A stretch of DNA of 64,000 bases from Seriola aureovittata (taxonomy: Eukaryota > Chordata > Actinopteri > Carangiformes > Carangidae). This document shows, piece by piece, positions 1 through 12,073 of this stretch. The DNA lies in assembly GCF_021018895.1 (NCBI RefSeq), contig NC_079369.1, forward strand, positions 5,300,694 to 5,364,693, given 5' to 3'. The translations under genes and the position numbers were made by a program. A model generated the notes under the pieces. That model was not told where the DNA came from. It worked only from the letters and a program-made list of their open reading frames with translations, and made no database searches. Numbering within the stretch: the stretch's first letter is position 1; each line of letters starts with the position of its first letter.

Positions 1-1330
1 ATAAACAGATATTGGATTGTTTCGTTGGGTTTTTTTAAAAGTCTCTAAAAAGCATTTTTTCTCTTGGCCCAATGCACAGCAACACGTAGCTCTGCCACCC
101 TGCTGTTGCTCCCGGGTGGCTTTACTAACTCGGACCACGCTCATATCTACCGACCATATATGACTACCTCACACAACCCCATGTCAAACTATCCCCTTTA
201 ACAAAACCAATATGTTATATTGTCTTTATGCAGATTTATTCAGCTATAAACACATCTAAATTGCTTAAGTAATTTTAAATGTGTACCCTAAATTGAGAAG
301 CTAAAGTCTTACTGATAACCCCTGACCCTCAGGACAGAAATGGGGGAAGCTCTGACATTGAGGAGTCGACGATACTCGCACAGACAATTAGTAACCTGGA
401 CAATATTAATATCACAGAGGGATATTAATAAAGAGGTGATGTTCCATATCATATTCTCAGCATAATTTCAACCTAGTGTGCATAATGTTGACGGAGGGTG
501 TTGATGACAAGACACAGAACTGAAGTCAATTGCAGCTGAATTAACTGAAATTTGAAAAAAAAAAAATATTATAGCATTCTTATAATTGTTAAACAAAGTT
601 AATCTTCAAGTCTAAATATGCATTCTGTAAGTACTTCATAACATTCACACATTTTTTTTATCCTCTCATTGAAACTCTGCTTTTCCTTCCACATTTACTT
701 GTCATCTACCCATTGAAATGGGAGTATACAATTTCTGCTCACAGAGCAGAATGACATTGTTTTTCAAAAAGTCAAGAGTTGCCTCCCCCTCTATGTGACT
801 CTGGGCTGAGTTGTTCTCTCTTCCCCTCTAAATGTCTCCTATTCACATCTCCCACAAAGCCAATATTTTCATTTTGGACAGCACTGATTCAGGGTGTAGA
901 TGAGGCCAATTTTCTTGTCATCATTGGTCTTTCAGAGTGAACTAGCTTTGATTAGTAATTATCACAGACACTCACAGGCTGATGTGACAGTTATAATAAA
1001 TGCATGTAAAGGAATTGGACATATTCAAATGAAGAATAGAGAAATTAAGTCTATATTTGGTGGCTCTTTAGGTTAACTACAGTTAAGTGGGGGTGTCTTG
1101 AACCTCCAGTGGGTGAAGAGATGTATATGGAAATAGACTAGAAATTTGAGTTTTGTGGCACTGAGTTGGTGGCACTGATCAACAGTCAGTCTGGTTTAAA
1201 ACTGTGTTGTCTTGGAAAAAAAAAATTACATGAAAACCAACAAGTCCTCCAAACAAAATGACCAAATCCGCTACAGAAACCCCATGGCAGCATCTTCAAA
1301 AGCTGCAGTTTAAACTGTTTCTATGGGTTG
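1..1330. other. Flanking DNA, nothing recognised
   Basis: AT-rich non-coding sequence downstream of the minus-strand gene. I see no exon with convincing splice sites, no RNA gene and no mobile-element protein remnant on either strand. Confidence 0.5.
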
Positions 1331-1574
1331 GTCTAAATTTAGTTGCTGTGTCCTGCAGTAATCACTTTAAGGCCACTAGAGGTCACTATATCTGAGGGTT
1401 AAACTTGCAAACCTTGTTAAATGATTGTCCTTGACAGAAGAAGCGGTGCATCTGTCATCTCAGCAAATGCCCCAAAAACAACATGTTTTTGTTAAATTGA
1501 CCTCTGGTGGCTATAGAAATTACAATTACAACTTCACAAGAAAAAAAAAAAAAGACATAGGAGAGAAGATTCCC

Positions 1575-2425
1575 CCCCATGGACCATGGACCATTCCATG
1601 CAGGATTCCACCTGGTCAACCTGTTGTATCAGACTGTAGATGGGAAAGCTACAGGATCACAGAAAATCTTGACTCCCTCCTGATCCCACTGTGTACTGGT
1701 CATCCTAGCTACATCAAGGATATATAGGATTTTATCCAACACATATGCAATATGCGCCAACAGAAACATCAACAGCCATCTATACAAACATTGGCATCCC
1801 TTTGAGCATGGAAACAGTAAAGGAATGGGTGAAATCTGAGAAAAGCCAATCAAACTATAGTGACACCACAAGAAGAACACCAGATTAAACCCTTTAGTGT
1901 CTGTATATTCCAAACACACTGAAGAAGACCCTTCAAGAAATACTGGCAAACACCGACGCTGGTTTGAAGAAGAGTCCCAACCTAAAAGAGCTCCTTGTAA
2001 GAACCAAACTTCGATGACCCACGCAGGATTACCAGAGGATGACAACATAACCAGGAATTGGACCTCCGGTACTACGTCCCCATTAACACGGAATATTCCT
2101 CTGAGATGATTCAACTGTACCTGATAAAATGTAAAATGTAAAACATGTCCTATGCAGTATGTTCAGAGAAACATGCAATACCTTGAGAATACTTAACCAT
2201 ACTTATAACCTCAGAAGAGGACACAAAAATATTACCCATCTGATAAAACAACGGCATGGACTTGACAGCATTTCCCCACACTGGAAAAACATTCCAGAGA
2301 CAACAAGTGGAAGAACAGCAGATAAAAACACTGGATACAAGATCCGCTAACAGACTGAAGTCAATTATTGTGCCGTACAGAATAGCACGGGTGTGAGGAG
2401 GCCTGGGTTGGAGAGTCATTTATCC
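1575..2425 (+). pseudogene. Decayed Penelope-like retroelement reverse transcriptase
   Basis: Conceptual translation across frames gives blocks typical of Penelope-like element reverse transcriptases, in the expected order. They are GQPVVSDC with SYRITENLDSLLIPL and HPSYIKDI near 1610-1725, AIYTNIGIPL near 1774-1803 (the 'SLYTNI' region that follows the first catalytic block), then NTLKKTLQEIL and LKELLVRTKL near 1915-2010. A further open stretch, 2159-2350, reads RRGHKNITHLIKQRH and could come from the element's C-terminal part. Frameshifts and stops separate the blocks and no YxDD catalytic box is visible, so the copy is dead. The assignment is from recalled family motifs; another reverse transcriptase of similar type is the main alternative. 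Confidence 0.6.
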
Positions 2426-2639
2426 ACAGTGTAGATTCATATTTCCAAGTTTTCTTTGAATAATCTGCAAAATAGAAACACAGCTGTCTCCTGGATAATT
2501 CAGGGATACTGCAGGTTTGTGTAATGGCAAGCAGCTAAAATTATTCAGGTTCGTGTCTGAAGATTAGGTTTTTTTTCTTTGAGTTTGGTATGACAAATAG
2601 CTCTGAATACAATGATCCTGATTAGTTTTGTCCACTGTT

Positions 2640-3015
2640 ACTATAGAGAAAAAAATCAACAAGTAGCAATCAATGATTATTCAATTGACAGAAAATCTAT
2701 ATTTATATTTTTAATAATCAATTTATTGTTTGACTGAATTCAACAAAACTGCCAGACATTCTCTAATGCTAGTTTCTCGAGGATGAGGATTTTCTGTGTT
2801 CTCTTGTTTTATATCAGCATAAACTGAATAATTTGGGGTTTGGACAAATTTGATCAGACAAAACAAGCAATCTGAAAACATTCCCTTGGATCACAAGTTC
2901 TCTTCCCATTCTAGAAATTAGTGAAAGGCATGTCCAGATTCTACAAACTAAAAGATTGATAAAATAAAAAATGAATTAATAAATGAATTGATAATGAAAA
3001 CGATAATTAATTGCA
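2640..3015 (+). repeat. Degenerate 'CGATTAAT' dispersed repeat
   Basis: Segments such as 'caatgattattcaattgac' and 'aacgataattaattgcagcc' resemble the two ends of a very common teleost dispersed repeat of roughly 300 bp (ends like 'gggctgcaactaacgatta'). The middle is poorly preserved. Other likely members lie at 25545-25765, 37790-37990 and 48540-48720. Confidence 0.35.
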
Positions 3016-3394
3016 GCCCAAGCTTTTTCAAATTTCTGGTGCTTTATTGTTTTAATTGTTCTGTTCTGAAACCCAGCAGCTGCTTCACTTCTTTCCACTG
3101 CGTTATTGTTGGACTGGGGTATTCTTGCATTGCTCAGCCATCTATCACTTTCTTTTTTGGCCTGCTGACCCTCTGCTAATCTTACTCTTTTCTTCTTACT
3201 TGTAATGCTCTGGGTGGTGGATGTGCGGCCATTTCTCTCAAAACGTTTGTTGTGGTCACCTTCCTTTTTGGTCTTTTTATGTTTTATGGTGGCTGGCAAA
3301 CTCTGAAGTGACTCACTACCGCCACCCACTGCTATAGAGTGCGTCATCGGTGTCTTTGCTTTTATGTTGGAACGCGCACATGACAAAATTGTAT

Positions 3395-3396
<2 letters not shown>

Positions 3397-3450
<54 letters not shown>

Positions 3451-3452
3451 GT
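3397..3452. repeat. (TA)n microsatellite
   Basis: About 24 uninterrupted TA units followed by 'gtatatgt'. Simple-sequence repeat outside the gene. Confidence 0.95.
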
Positions 3453-4320
3453 AAAGATGTGGTTGGTATGGTACTATTATTTTCATTGCTAAGTTAGATA
3501 GTCTCGCTTAACTGGATGTTTACAACAACAACAAAGATTTTACAAAGTCACCAAAAAACGAACAATCCAAACAGACAAACAAAAAGGAAACTATGTTAGA
3601 TATCAAACACATTTTTAATGTCGGACCAGCTTTTCATCAGTTTTCATTCATTACATGTAAAACTATTTTTTTGTATTGGGGGCAGTAACAATCTCATTTT
3701 CAGTAGGTGTGTCCTCGCTGCGGTTTATTTACTTCTCATTTGTCCGTGGCCTTTGTATAGAATATTATACTTTCCTGTATTATGATTTTTTGCTTAACCC
3801 TTGACCTCCGCTTATATTGCCCCTTGTGTATACAGCTGCTCCATTTGACATTAAAAGTGCTCTGAATACAAATTGATTGTGAGGTAGTTTACCTACTGTA
3901 ACCTGCACAAAGCTCTTATGTTGCCTCACCCAGTGAAGGAAACGGAGGCCTTGCATCAGCCATTTAATCTGCTCATTAATTATACATGAACTTGCAGAAT
4001 TATAATAATTGTTTACCAATTGGAAACCACCTTGGGCATAATTAATCTTTTTTAAGTTGCCAATACAGTAACAATGCCAACACAGTCTCCCCACTACGTC
4101 TCACCACTCAATAAAATGCCACAAATTTACTCAGCGGTGAAATGAATGCATGCCCATATTGCTGATCGCCACATTGTGTATGGCTGGCATCCTGCAGGAC
4201 AGAGAGGAGGGAGGGAGAGGGAAAGGGAGAGTTGAATAGAGACAGGGTGGGGTTGAGAAATGGTTGAAGACTGCCAGAGAGCATGGAGTGCCAGACTGAA
4301 AGAGACAAAAGGCGACTACA
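3453..4320. other. Flanking DNA, nothing recognised
   Basis: No exon, RNA gene or transposon remnant recognised. A short purine-rich stretch sits near 4200-4250. Confidence 0.45.
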
Positions 4321-4324
4321 AATG

Positions 4325-4605
4325 ACCCAGCTGTTTTGTTTTTGTGGTCATTTTGTATCTCTTTTGTCTCTTTTTGTTCATTTTGTGTCTTTGTTATTGT
4401 TTTGTATGTCTTTGCAGTTGTTTCTATCTTATATTGTGTGATCTGTCATTTTGCATCTATTTTCAGATGTTAGCTTTTTGTTTTGGGTCTCTGTGTATTT
4501 TTGCATATCTTTGGGAAGTTTTGTGTTTCTGTTGTTTAGTGTCTTTTTGTGTTTATTTTGTGTCTCTGTGTCATTTTGCGATTGACTTGCCAATGAGTCA
4601 CCTCT
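4325..4605 (+). repeat. Degenerate minisatellite of TTTTGTGTCTCTTTG-like units
   Basis: The sequence is built from imperfect units of about 25-30 bp around 'cattttgtgtctctttg', for example near 4349, 4379, 4519 and 4549. The bias to T, G and C with almost no A is what makes the strand look open for 87 codons. I recall similar arrays being widespread in percomorph fish. It is not a gene. Confidence 0.7.
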
Positions 4606-4949
4606 AACAGAGGCTCTGGCTCAATGGCTTCAAGTATTAACTGTGTGAAGCAACAGAGAAAAAGAACAAAACCAACAAGGGGCACAGCTCACTCGTCTCC
4701 TAAGACAGGGATTCAGTGTGCTGGAGTCTGTCTGATCAGACGTGAGAAACAAAATCAGAAAATTGGAGTTAAAGACAAGTCGTGTTTCAGATATGGATAT
4801 TTCTTTAAATAGCAATGCCTTGAAATGATTGCAGTCTAATTAGTAGAAATGTAACACAATTCTCAATATAAAAATGTATGCATTGTTAAGATAGTGTGAC
4901 TTTTTTCAAGGTTGGTGTTTTCTCTCAAGATAACCACTAAGCTTAATTT

Positions 4950-5390
4950 AGACAACGGTGGAGGAAGTGCTCACATCCTTTTCTTTAGCAATGCTATCAC
5001 CACCAAGATGTACTTAAAGTATCAAGTAAAAAGTAGTAAGTAAAGTAAGTAAGTTAAACTACTCTTTATGCAGAATAACTTAATAATAATGTTTTTATAT
5101 TATCGTTGGAGTGGAGTCAATTTTTTATATCAGGTTGAGCAAAATACTTATAGTATTATTATTATCATTATTATTATTGTTATTATTATTATTATTATTA
5201 ATAGTATATTTTATTGAATAGTCATGTGTTTTGTACATAGAATTATAACTCATATGTTTTGTGTGCAGTAATTCTAAATGCACATTTTTCACCAATGCAG
5301 TCAAGTGTTAGTATAAAGTAGCATAAAGTAGAAATAGTCAAGTAAAGTACAAATACTTCTTGCCACTACGTTCCACTATTGTATTAAAAT
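4950..5390 (+). repeat. Dispersed repeat rich in AAGTA words
   Basis: It begins near 'ggtggaggaagtgctcac' and ends with 'agtcaagtaaagtacaaata'. Internal 'gtacttaaagtatcaagta' and 'actctttatgcagaat' match my memory of an abundant percomorph repeat built on 'caagtaaagtacaagtac'. It contains an ATT/TTA microsatellite at about 5153-5202. A poorer related stretch lies at 5705-5860, and its start may recur in antisense at 62495-62530. Confidence 0.55.
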
Positions 5391-8225
5391 GCAGTGGTTT
5401 GGTGAAACAACAACAGCAGCTGTCTGTGACAACTCAGTCGTATTTCCAAACTAATCAGGAAGTTCAGTTTATCCTATTTTCTAGGAGACCATTTCATTTC
5501 TGTCCCTGTGTCTCTGTACATTCCTGGACTCATGTTATCTTGCTCAAAACCTTAAAACACACACAGATAAAAAAGCCATTTGCCTAAATGCATTGGTCAA
5601 GTAAAGTGCACACTCTTTTAGTCAATGTCTTTTTCATCTAGCATGGTACAGTACAAGTCTCATAGACCTGGTTGACAGCGGTACACTGCTGCGTTAAAAG
5701 ATTACCAGAGGTGGAAAAAATCTAAAGGATTCTAATGTATTTTAAGTAGGTGAAGTATGTAGTTATACAAGATGGAATAATTTATGTTATAATTCAAGTA
5801 GAAAGTTGAGTAATTTGCAATTTGAGTGCTAATGAGAAGCAAGTAAATCCTAAGCATCCTCCTCTATTAAGAAAACATTATGTGTGTCAGCTAACATCCA
5901 GCCACTTTGAATATATTATATCAAAATAATTTTTCTGACTGAAATGAAAAACATGAAACACTATAAGTGATCCTCATGGCAGAGGGAAGTTTTATAGATT
6001 TATAGTCTTGTTTCATAATAAAAGGACAACATAAAGGACAATTAACTGAGAGTAAAGAACAATGGCCTAATGGCATGGGGTTAGGATCAGGGTTTGTATT
6101 TCACAAATGGAACATTTACTTAAGGAAACTGTAGGAAATGGGGGAAACAACACCTAAACATACAGTATGTTATTTGAGGGAATGTAGAAATATATGTAAT
6201 GTTATGATCATTTTTCTTGTGTTTTCTTGCATATCACCAGATGATATATTGCTCTATTTGTGCTGTTTGATATGTAGCAGTATCGTGTAACTCCATGTAA
6301 TATAATCTAAATGTTATGGGATATTAAAGAAATGAAAAGTAACTGGACTGATATTATATATTACTAATAGTATTCACATGAGATTGCACATGAGAAAATG
6401 CATCAGGTCCTTGTGTCAATCCAACCCTCCCACTGATCATCAGCATGAAGTGGACACAGACAGAAAGTGAGTGAAAGACAGCAGCGTGTCGATGCCTCCA
6501 GTGTGATGTTGTGTGATTGGTCGTCCCCAGGGGAACCTTACTTGCTGAGTAGCCAATGACTGTCTGCTGTGTCGATGAATTTGCTGCAGTGAATGGCGAC
6601 TTGTGTACACGTGTAGAGGCTTCCTCCCGCTGTGTACTCGCACACTCTTACCCTGGAGATACATTGATCCCTTCAAAAGACCAACACATACACGGACATG
6701 AACACGTGACAGGGCTCAACGGTCACTTTTAGCTTAGTCAGGGGAAAGAAGAAGAGTTAGGGGTGTTAGATGTGTATCTTGTGTCCCCTGAGGGTTTCAG
6801 TCCATGGGAAACCCTCACTTCTCCAGTATCGCAGTGCAATCAAAAACCTTAAATCGCCTGTCTCTCCTCCATCTGACAGAGGAGAACGGGTTCACTTTGT
6901 TCAGTATTGATGAACAATATTTGGATGCTAAGATCCAATAGAAGGCTGCACACTGCATATTCAATGATTTGCAGAATTATGCAGTTGGAGTACTAGCTCC
7001 TCTGCTCTGCACAGGTGTCAACATACAGGAGATGAGTGATGAAGGGAAAAGCAGAGAGAGTAAAGTGATACTGAAAATGTGCCTTGTCTCCAGTCATCGG
7101 TTGGAAAACTGTGGTTTGAAATATGGTTTATGCATGGGTTTTATTTTTGTAGCTCATAGCCTGTTGCATCAGCTGTGTGTAAGTTGAACATAGCTTAGTT
7201 TGAATGTGTGTGTGGGTTATGCTATAACGTAGCAGGTGTAAGTCATTCCTTTTATGTCAACATTTTGGAATGGATGCAAGACCCTGACATCCTTTTGATA
7301 TTTATGGTGACGCTGGCAGTCATGCTTGGTTTTCGGTCCAGTGAGAAGAGATGAAAATAAAGAGAGAAAGCAAATAAAAAGATCACTGACCTTAAAGAGG
7401 ACATTTTGATGAACTGTAGAGGAAGGACTCCCGTTTGACCATCTTAATGGGCGCAGCCTCTGAGCAGTCCAAACAGATTGCCTCTCTCAGTGCAACCATC
7501 CAGAATGCAGGATCACCTCCTCCTGCTCAACACATAACCAGCTGTTGCGGGTTAAACTGCTGGTCTATGGTTGCACGAGTGACTTGGACGGGGCTGCCTA
7601 TCCATCTCTCCTAAGCCTTTCCAACTGCTAATCTGGACCTCTCTCAAACGGTGGCACCGGCAGACACTATGGCTTCCCCTTCACTGGTGGTGAACAGTGT
7701 TTGGGTGGCCTGCCACTTCACTCTGAGGCCAAATCAATGGCCCTCATCTCGAGCAGCACCCTCCTGTTGTAAGATGCTGAAAGAGGCTGTGCTCAGATGC
7801 TCTGGATGTCTTCCTTGCCCTGAGCGAGGAGGGGATCCTTCTTCCGGGTCTGAGGTCTCTCCCTCATCATATCACTCACCTGCTAGATAACGCACAGTGT
7901 GGAAGCAGATAGCCCACTCTCCTGCCATGGGAGCCCAAGGCCGTTATCTCCTCTTCCCCTTTTCTCCTCAACCACATTAATAGTATGGGACTATATAATG
8001 AGGAAGATCAGTTTCTTTAATGATGGCTCTCACTGATTCCCTGGAGCCATGGTCCTTGACTCCTGGTCCTCCAGGATAAGCTCCGAGGGCTGCTCTCACT
8101 CCCCTCCTCTCTGCCAGCTGAGCAATAGTTCATATAGGGACAAAAGATGATACGTAATCTGACATGATGAAAAGGATTTTAACAACCCTTTTAGCTTTTT
8201 AAGCTCTTGTGAAAAGTGTTTTTTT
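5391..8225. other. Flanking DNA, no gene recognised
   Basis: No supported exon. Open stretches at 6440-6676 (minus) and 7651-7890 (plus) show no family motifs or paired splice sites and are treated as chance. The 7440-8100 part is unusually GC-balanced and pyrimidine-rich for this window and may be the 5' part of the LINE remnant that follows, but I cannot show that. Confidence 0.4.
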
Positions 8226-8229
8226 TTTT

Positions 8230-8620
8230 CTCGTCCTCTCCCCACTGGTCCTGAATCTCCACAGTTGCTTCCAGTCCACTTGCCAAGGAACCTTGCTCTC
8301 CGTCTACAGTGGCACATCAGGACATTGCTGCCTCTGCTAGCTCCTCCTACTGGCCACACACATCATTTACCCTCCCACCGGTCCATAACTAGTCAAAGAG
8401 CCCCCAGTCCTTACAACACATCTAGAGATCTGAATTTGAGATCACTTGCCAATAAGTCATTATGCTATTCTAATGATCAGGGCCTTTTTTTATCATGGAT
8501 GACACATGGCCGTCTCCACTACTGCTCTCTACTCCTAGTCCCCACCCGATAACAAGCTCTCGCAACCCCATCCTGCCTTTAATTCATCTTCCCTTAATTC
8601 CCTGGTAGCTCCTCTTGATT
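8230..8620 (+). mobile_element. Possible LINE remnant (start of ORF2, endonuclease region)
   Basis: The plus-strand frame reads SRDLNLRSLANKSL, then FLSWMTHGRLH near 8418-8520. This resembles the 'NIRSLxNK...FLxxTETWL' start of the apurinic endonuclease domain of fish L2/Rex-type LINEs, with the catalytic TET motif lost. Flanking sequence is proline- and serine-rich, as the N-terminal leader of such ORFs often is. Chance similarity cannot be excluded. Confidence 0.35.
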
Positions 8621-10330
8621 CAGATGCTCTCTTAACTTAGCTCTGTTTACGCTCAATGCCTTTCCATCCTCAACCAAATTGCACCATTTAAAATTTGGAA
8701 ACTAAAATCAAATAAGCTCTTAAAACTTAAAAGACATATTTTTAAATTTTATTGCTCACCTTTAAGGGCCTTTCAAACACTGATGGAGCCGTGTCAGTTG
8801 CTCCCAGGTCACAGCTTGTGACAAAGGGCGATCAGGCTTGCAACTGAATCTCATGGTCTGTATCAACAAATGTAGTCACTTAAGAATTCTGATATGTTGT
8901 TGTGCAAGAACATACATATGTAATTATAATTTTCTAAAAAATTTATTTTACTTGTGTTTGAATGTATTTATATGTACTCTATAAATATTATGTGAAATTA
9001 TATATAAAGGAGAGGTTAGTACCCCACTGACAAGTGCAGACAATGAGGATGATCAGACAATTGTAAATAAAATGTATATAGTAGTTTAATCATTCTTATC
9101 TTTAAGTTTGGAAGTAGGAGCAAAAGTGGAGGCTTTTTACTTTTTTGATTCACCTAAGTCCAAAATTTACCTTACTTTGCTTACTGGTTGTAGTCTGATC
9201 TTCTCTTTAAATTATTACAGAGCTGTTGCAGTTGCCTCTAAATGTAAATTTCTTTTAATACAACTGGTACTCAGAGCGCACTGCATTTAAATGCTTCAGA
9301 TTAAAATGAGCTTTTCAAAGTGGTGATGCACTTGTGAATATGACTTTAACAAATGAACCGTTTGCAATGGAAGAGGCAGAACTCTATGGCTGTCTTATAT
9401 TGGCTAATAATAGCACGGGTAGGGAACATTACAGTCATACATCCTCATTTTAGAATAATTCCCCATATATTCAATTATAGCTATGTTCAATTATCCCTCA
9501 TTTAGCTGGTGGTCCCCTGGAAGCACCTCGAGGAGTTCTCAAGTCCTCAGGAGACCCCATAGTGAGACACTCAGTGCACCAAGCATACAGCCATCTCGGC
9601 TGTTTGATTAGCTGCAAAGCATCCAAAAAATTTAAACACCAAGCATGTACAAAAATGATGATCAACCATGAAACTCCATGGTAGAAAAAATGGGAGTGTA
9701 TGGGTGTGTGTGGCTGTGTGCTACTGTTCCACGACATCTGAATAGGAAAGAATAAACAACTTATTATACATGAACAGAACACAAACAGGCATATAAATGC
9801 ACACAAACACTTTGACTCAATCACTGAGACTTCTCATCAAGGCTCAGTAGTATGGACAAAGGCCTGAGAGCCACACAGGGAAACCAGAAGCCGAGTAGTG
9901 AGAGAGATGAAGGGATGAGGAGAAATAGAGGGAGAAAAATGGGGAAGATGGAGGGCTTAAATCAGAGAAAGAAAAAAAAGACTGTGACATGTTCATTTAT
10001 ATGTGCCACATAAGAATAATGCTGAGGACAGAGAGAAGAGGAGAATAGGAGCTGGAAGAAACTTTTTATTTGGCGATTGTAAGATTGTGACGTTTCGGCA
10101 GCCTGTCCTGTCCACCAACAACAGCCTCTTACCACTGTTGGATTATCTGTATGTCTCAAGTTATCTTCACTGTCAAGAGCATTTTATGAGACTGTCACAA
10201 CTTGGAAAAGTAATTCAAAGACTCTTTAAAAGGACTGACAAACAACTGACAGATAGTGCTGTTGGTTGCTAGGAGCAGTTAGCGTATTGACAGTTTTTGT
10301 GATTATTTGTTGCTTTTTTTTTGGGGGGGG
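8621..10330. other. Flanking DNA, nothing recognised
   Basis: No supported exon or element. The 108-codon minus-strand open stretch at 9498-9824 has no recognisable motifs. A run of G (about 10322-10332) precedes the next repeat. Confidence 0.4.
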
Positions 10331-10334
10331 GGAT

Positions 10335-10530
10335 GTAGTGGATACTGCAGGTAGCTAGTTGGCTTTGCAGGAAGATGGCATCCCCATGTGAAGCACTAAT
10401 ACATAGTCAGTGTATTACCTGCGGTAGATTCAGATCGGCACGCCCTCAGTTTAGAGAAGCAGCCAGGAGCATCGGCACAGAAGCTGAGCGATGTGCTGCT
10501 GTGGATGTGTTTAAGCGATCTGGCCAGAAG
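10335..10530 (+). repeat. Dispersed repeat, copy 1 of a family also at 17.6 kb
   Basis: 'gtcagtgtattacc', 'ctcagtttagagaagcag' and 'gcgatgtgctgc' occur here (10408-10500) and in the same order at 17670-17748. The segment 'cacagaagctgagcgatgtgctgct' is also found reverse-complemented (two differences or fewer) at about 17988-18014. Direct comparison within the window therefore supports this as a repeat. Confidence 0.75.
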
Positions 10531-10665
10531 TTTGTATGACAATCTTTTTGGGTAGAATCGTAATCCACAATCTTAATTACGATCTGCATCCTGTTTCTGT
10601 GCAGATTTTATTGTGAAAGGCCTGACTGGAGGTTCTGATTTGTATCTCTCAACCGCTGTTCTGCT

Positions 10666-10743
10666 CAGGTGGGGAACTGTACAGCAGGTGGGGGACTCAG
10701 GTGGGGAACTGTACAGCAGGTGGGGGACTCAGGTGGGGAACTA
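10666..10743 (+). repeat. 32-bp tandem repeat, 2.4 copies
   Basis: The unit starting 'caggtggggaactgtacagc' occurs at 10666 and 10698 and begins a third time at 10730. The two full units are identical, so the duplication is recent. The period is not a multiple of three. Confidence 0.95.
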
Positions 10744-11435
10744 TAGCCTGTGGAGCAGAACAAGGACTGCTGTCTCCAGCTGTAGTTATTGGGCTAACTG
10801 TTTAACACTTAACAACGGGCTGGTCAGCAGTGATTGAACTTTAAAATTTAGTTTTTATATAACACATAAGCTTCCAAGTCGTTCCAAATGTTTTTTCTAT
10901 TTAAGAATTATGGAGGCTGCTGTGCTTCTGGGAACCTTCAATGCAGCAGTATTTTTTGTCACCTTCCCTCAAATCTTTTCCCCCCATACCATCCTGTCTA
11001 TGAGCTCTGTAGACAGTTCCTTCCACCTCATGGCTTTTTGCTCTCATCTGCATTGTCAGCTGTGAGACGTTATATAGACAGGTGTGTGCCTTTCCTTTCC
11101 TAATCATGTCCAATTAATTGATTTTACCACAGATGGACTTCAATCAAGGTGTAGAAACATCTCAAAGATCATCAAGAGACATGGGAGCTTTTTTTTTGGC
11201 TTTGTCATTATGGAGTTTTGAGTGTCGATTGATGAGGGAAAAATGATTTTAGCACGAGGCTGCAACATAACAAAAAAAGTGAAGCGCTCTGAATGCTTTC
11301 TGAATGCACTGTAGTTCACTGTAGTTCAACATTTAAATGTTAAACATGTCCAATTACATTGCTTTAGCTAAATTGCTGTTAGATTGCTTCCTCGTAAAAT
11401 TATGGTTTCACAAATATACAATAAATGTGACCTGG
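10744..11435. other. Flanking DNA, nothing recognised
   Basis: No exon or element recognised. The direct repeat 'ctgtagttcactgtagttca' (11308-11330) is the only small structure. Confidence 0.4.
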
Positions 11436-11439
11436 ATTC

Positions 11440-11625
11440 CCAAGAAGTAAATGGCAAATGCACTGCATTTTAATAGCACTTTTCAGCATCTTGTCAAAGG
11501 AAACTTGGTCAAGATGCTGACATGCAGACTAGACGAGCTGAGGATCAAACCACTGACCTTCCAATGGGTGGGTGACCTTTCTACATCCTGAGCCACATTC
11601 ACCCCCGAGGTAAATAAAAAGACCT
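11440..11625 (+). repeat. SINE-like dispersed repeat fragment
   Basis: The order 'aagtaaatggcaaatg', 'gaggatcaaaccactgacct' and 'tcctgagccac' resembles a widespread teleost repeat whose typical form is 'taaatggtaaatgg...gaaccaccgaccttc...cctgagccac'. It lies in the 3' flank of the gene. Confidence 0.5.
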
Positions 11626-11796
11626 TCTTCATGTACATGCCATCTGACAACAGCCCTTAATGTCATCAGCTGGAATATGACCTGGGATGACCTGATCTGA
11701 TGATCTGGACTTTTTTTTTACAGTACAATATTTAGTAATTCAGAAATAAAGAACTGCAAACTGTATAATGTCCACACATATTTATCTATTGTAATA

Positions 11797-11854
11797 TTTA
11801 ATATTTACTTTATACAGTCCCGTAAGTTAAGACACTGCTGGTGAGCTTTTTATT
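11797..11854 (-). promoter_or_regulatory. Candidate polyadenylation signals
   Basis: On the minus strand AATAAA occurs at 11854-11849 and the variant ATTAAA at 11802-11797. They lie 39 and 91 nt beyond the stop codon of the gene. If the first is used, the 3' untranslated region would be unusually short for a vertebrate gene. Both sites are inference from motif and position. Confidence 0.4.
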
Positions 11855-11893
11855 TGCCGATTCTGATCAAATGTATTACTTTCAATGACATAG

Positions 11894-12073
11894 CTAGAGG
11901 AATTTTCCCTCAAGATAAGCAGCTCTTATTGGCTGCTTCATGTTGTGCTGATCAGGGTGTCTTGGCACCAGCAGGTTTTCAGCTGAAGGTGAGATTTGCT
12001 TAGCTACAGTGTGTTCAGCAGAAGGGGTTGGAAATAATTCCCTGGAGATGTTGGATCTCTTCTTTACTTTGGC
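11894..12073 (-). CDS. Terminal coding exon, unidentified gene (residues 318-376)
   Basis: The acceptor reads 'ctgtttttctgcttccag' followed by GCC AAA GTA in phase 0. The exon encodes 59 residues starting AKVKKRSNISREL and ending AAYLEGKFL before a TAG stop at 11896-11894. The first part continues the basic, helix-prone stretch of the preceding exon. The rest is proline- and serine-containing (FPTPSAEH, ISPSAENLLVPRHP) and is probably disordered. Sites such as TPS and SPS could be phosphorylated, but that is only a guess. Nothing in the sequence identifies a domain. Confidence 0.82.
   Translation of the reverse strand, partial: AKVKKRSNISRELFPTPSAEHTVAKQISPSAENLLVPRHPDQHNMKQPIRAAYLEGKFL

Noticed and set aside
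1360..1385. 'aaggccactagaggtcac' shared with 56461-56477
   Set aside because: Only about 18 bp agree and the flanks do not, which is too short to call a repeat pair from the sequence alone.
1629..2114. 161-codon minus-strand open frame
   Set aside because: It is the antisense shadow of the Penelope-like remnant, whose ordered motifs are on the plus strand.
2976..3386. 136-codon minus-strand open frame rich in Lys, Ser and Asn
   Set aside because: One of the longest open frames outside the gene, but it has no recognised motif and runs into the end of a dispersed repeat. It starts beside a (TA)n array, and no promoter or splice partner is seen. RNA-seq or a protein search would decide.
6440..6676. 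Minus-strand frame starting MKGSMYLQG with a donor-like 'gtaagagtg'
   Set aside because: The donor-like site falls within the frame, but no partner exon or promoter could be found.
9498..9824. 108-codon minus-strand frame ending ASRGPPAK, considered as a 3' exon of another gene
   Set aside because: No matching upstream exon or polyadenylation signal, and the protein-like part is short. Not supportable.
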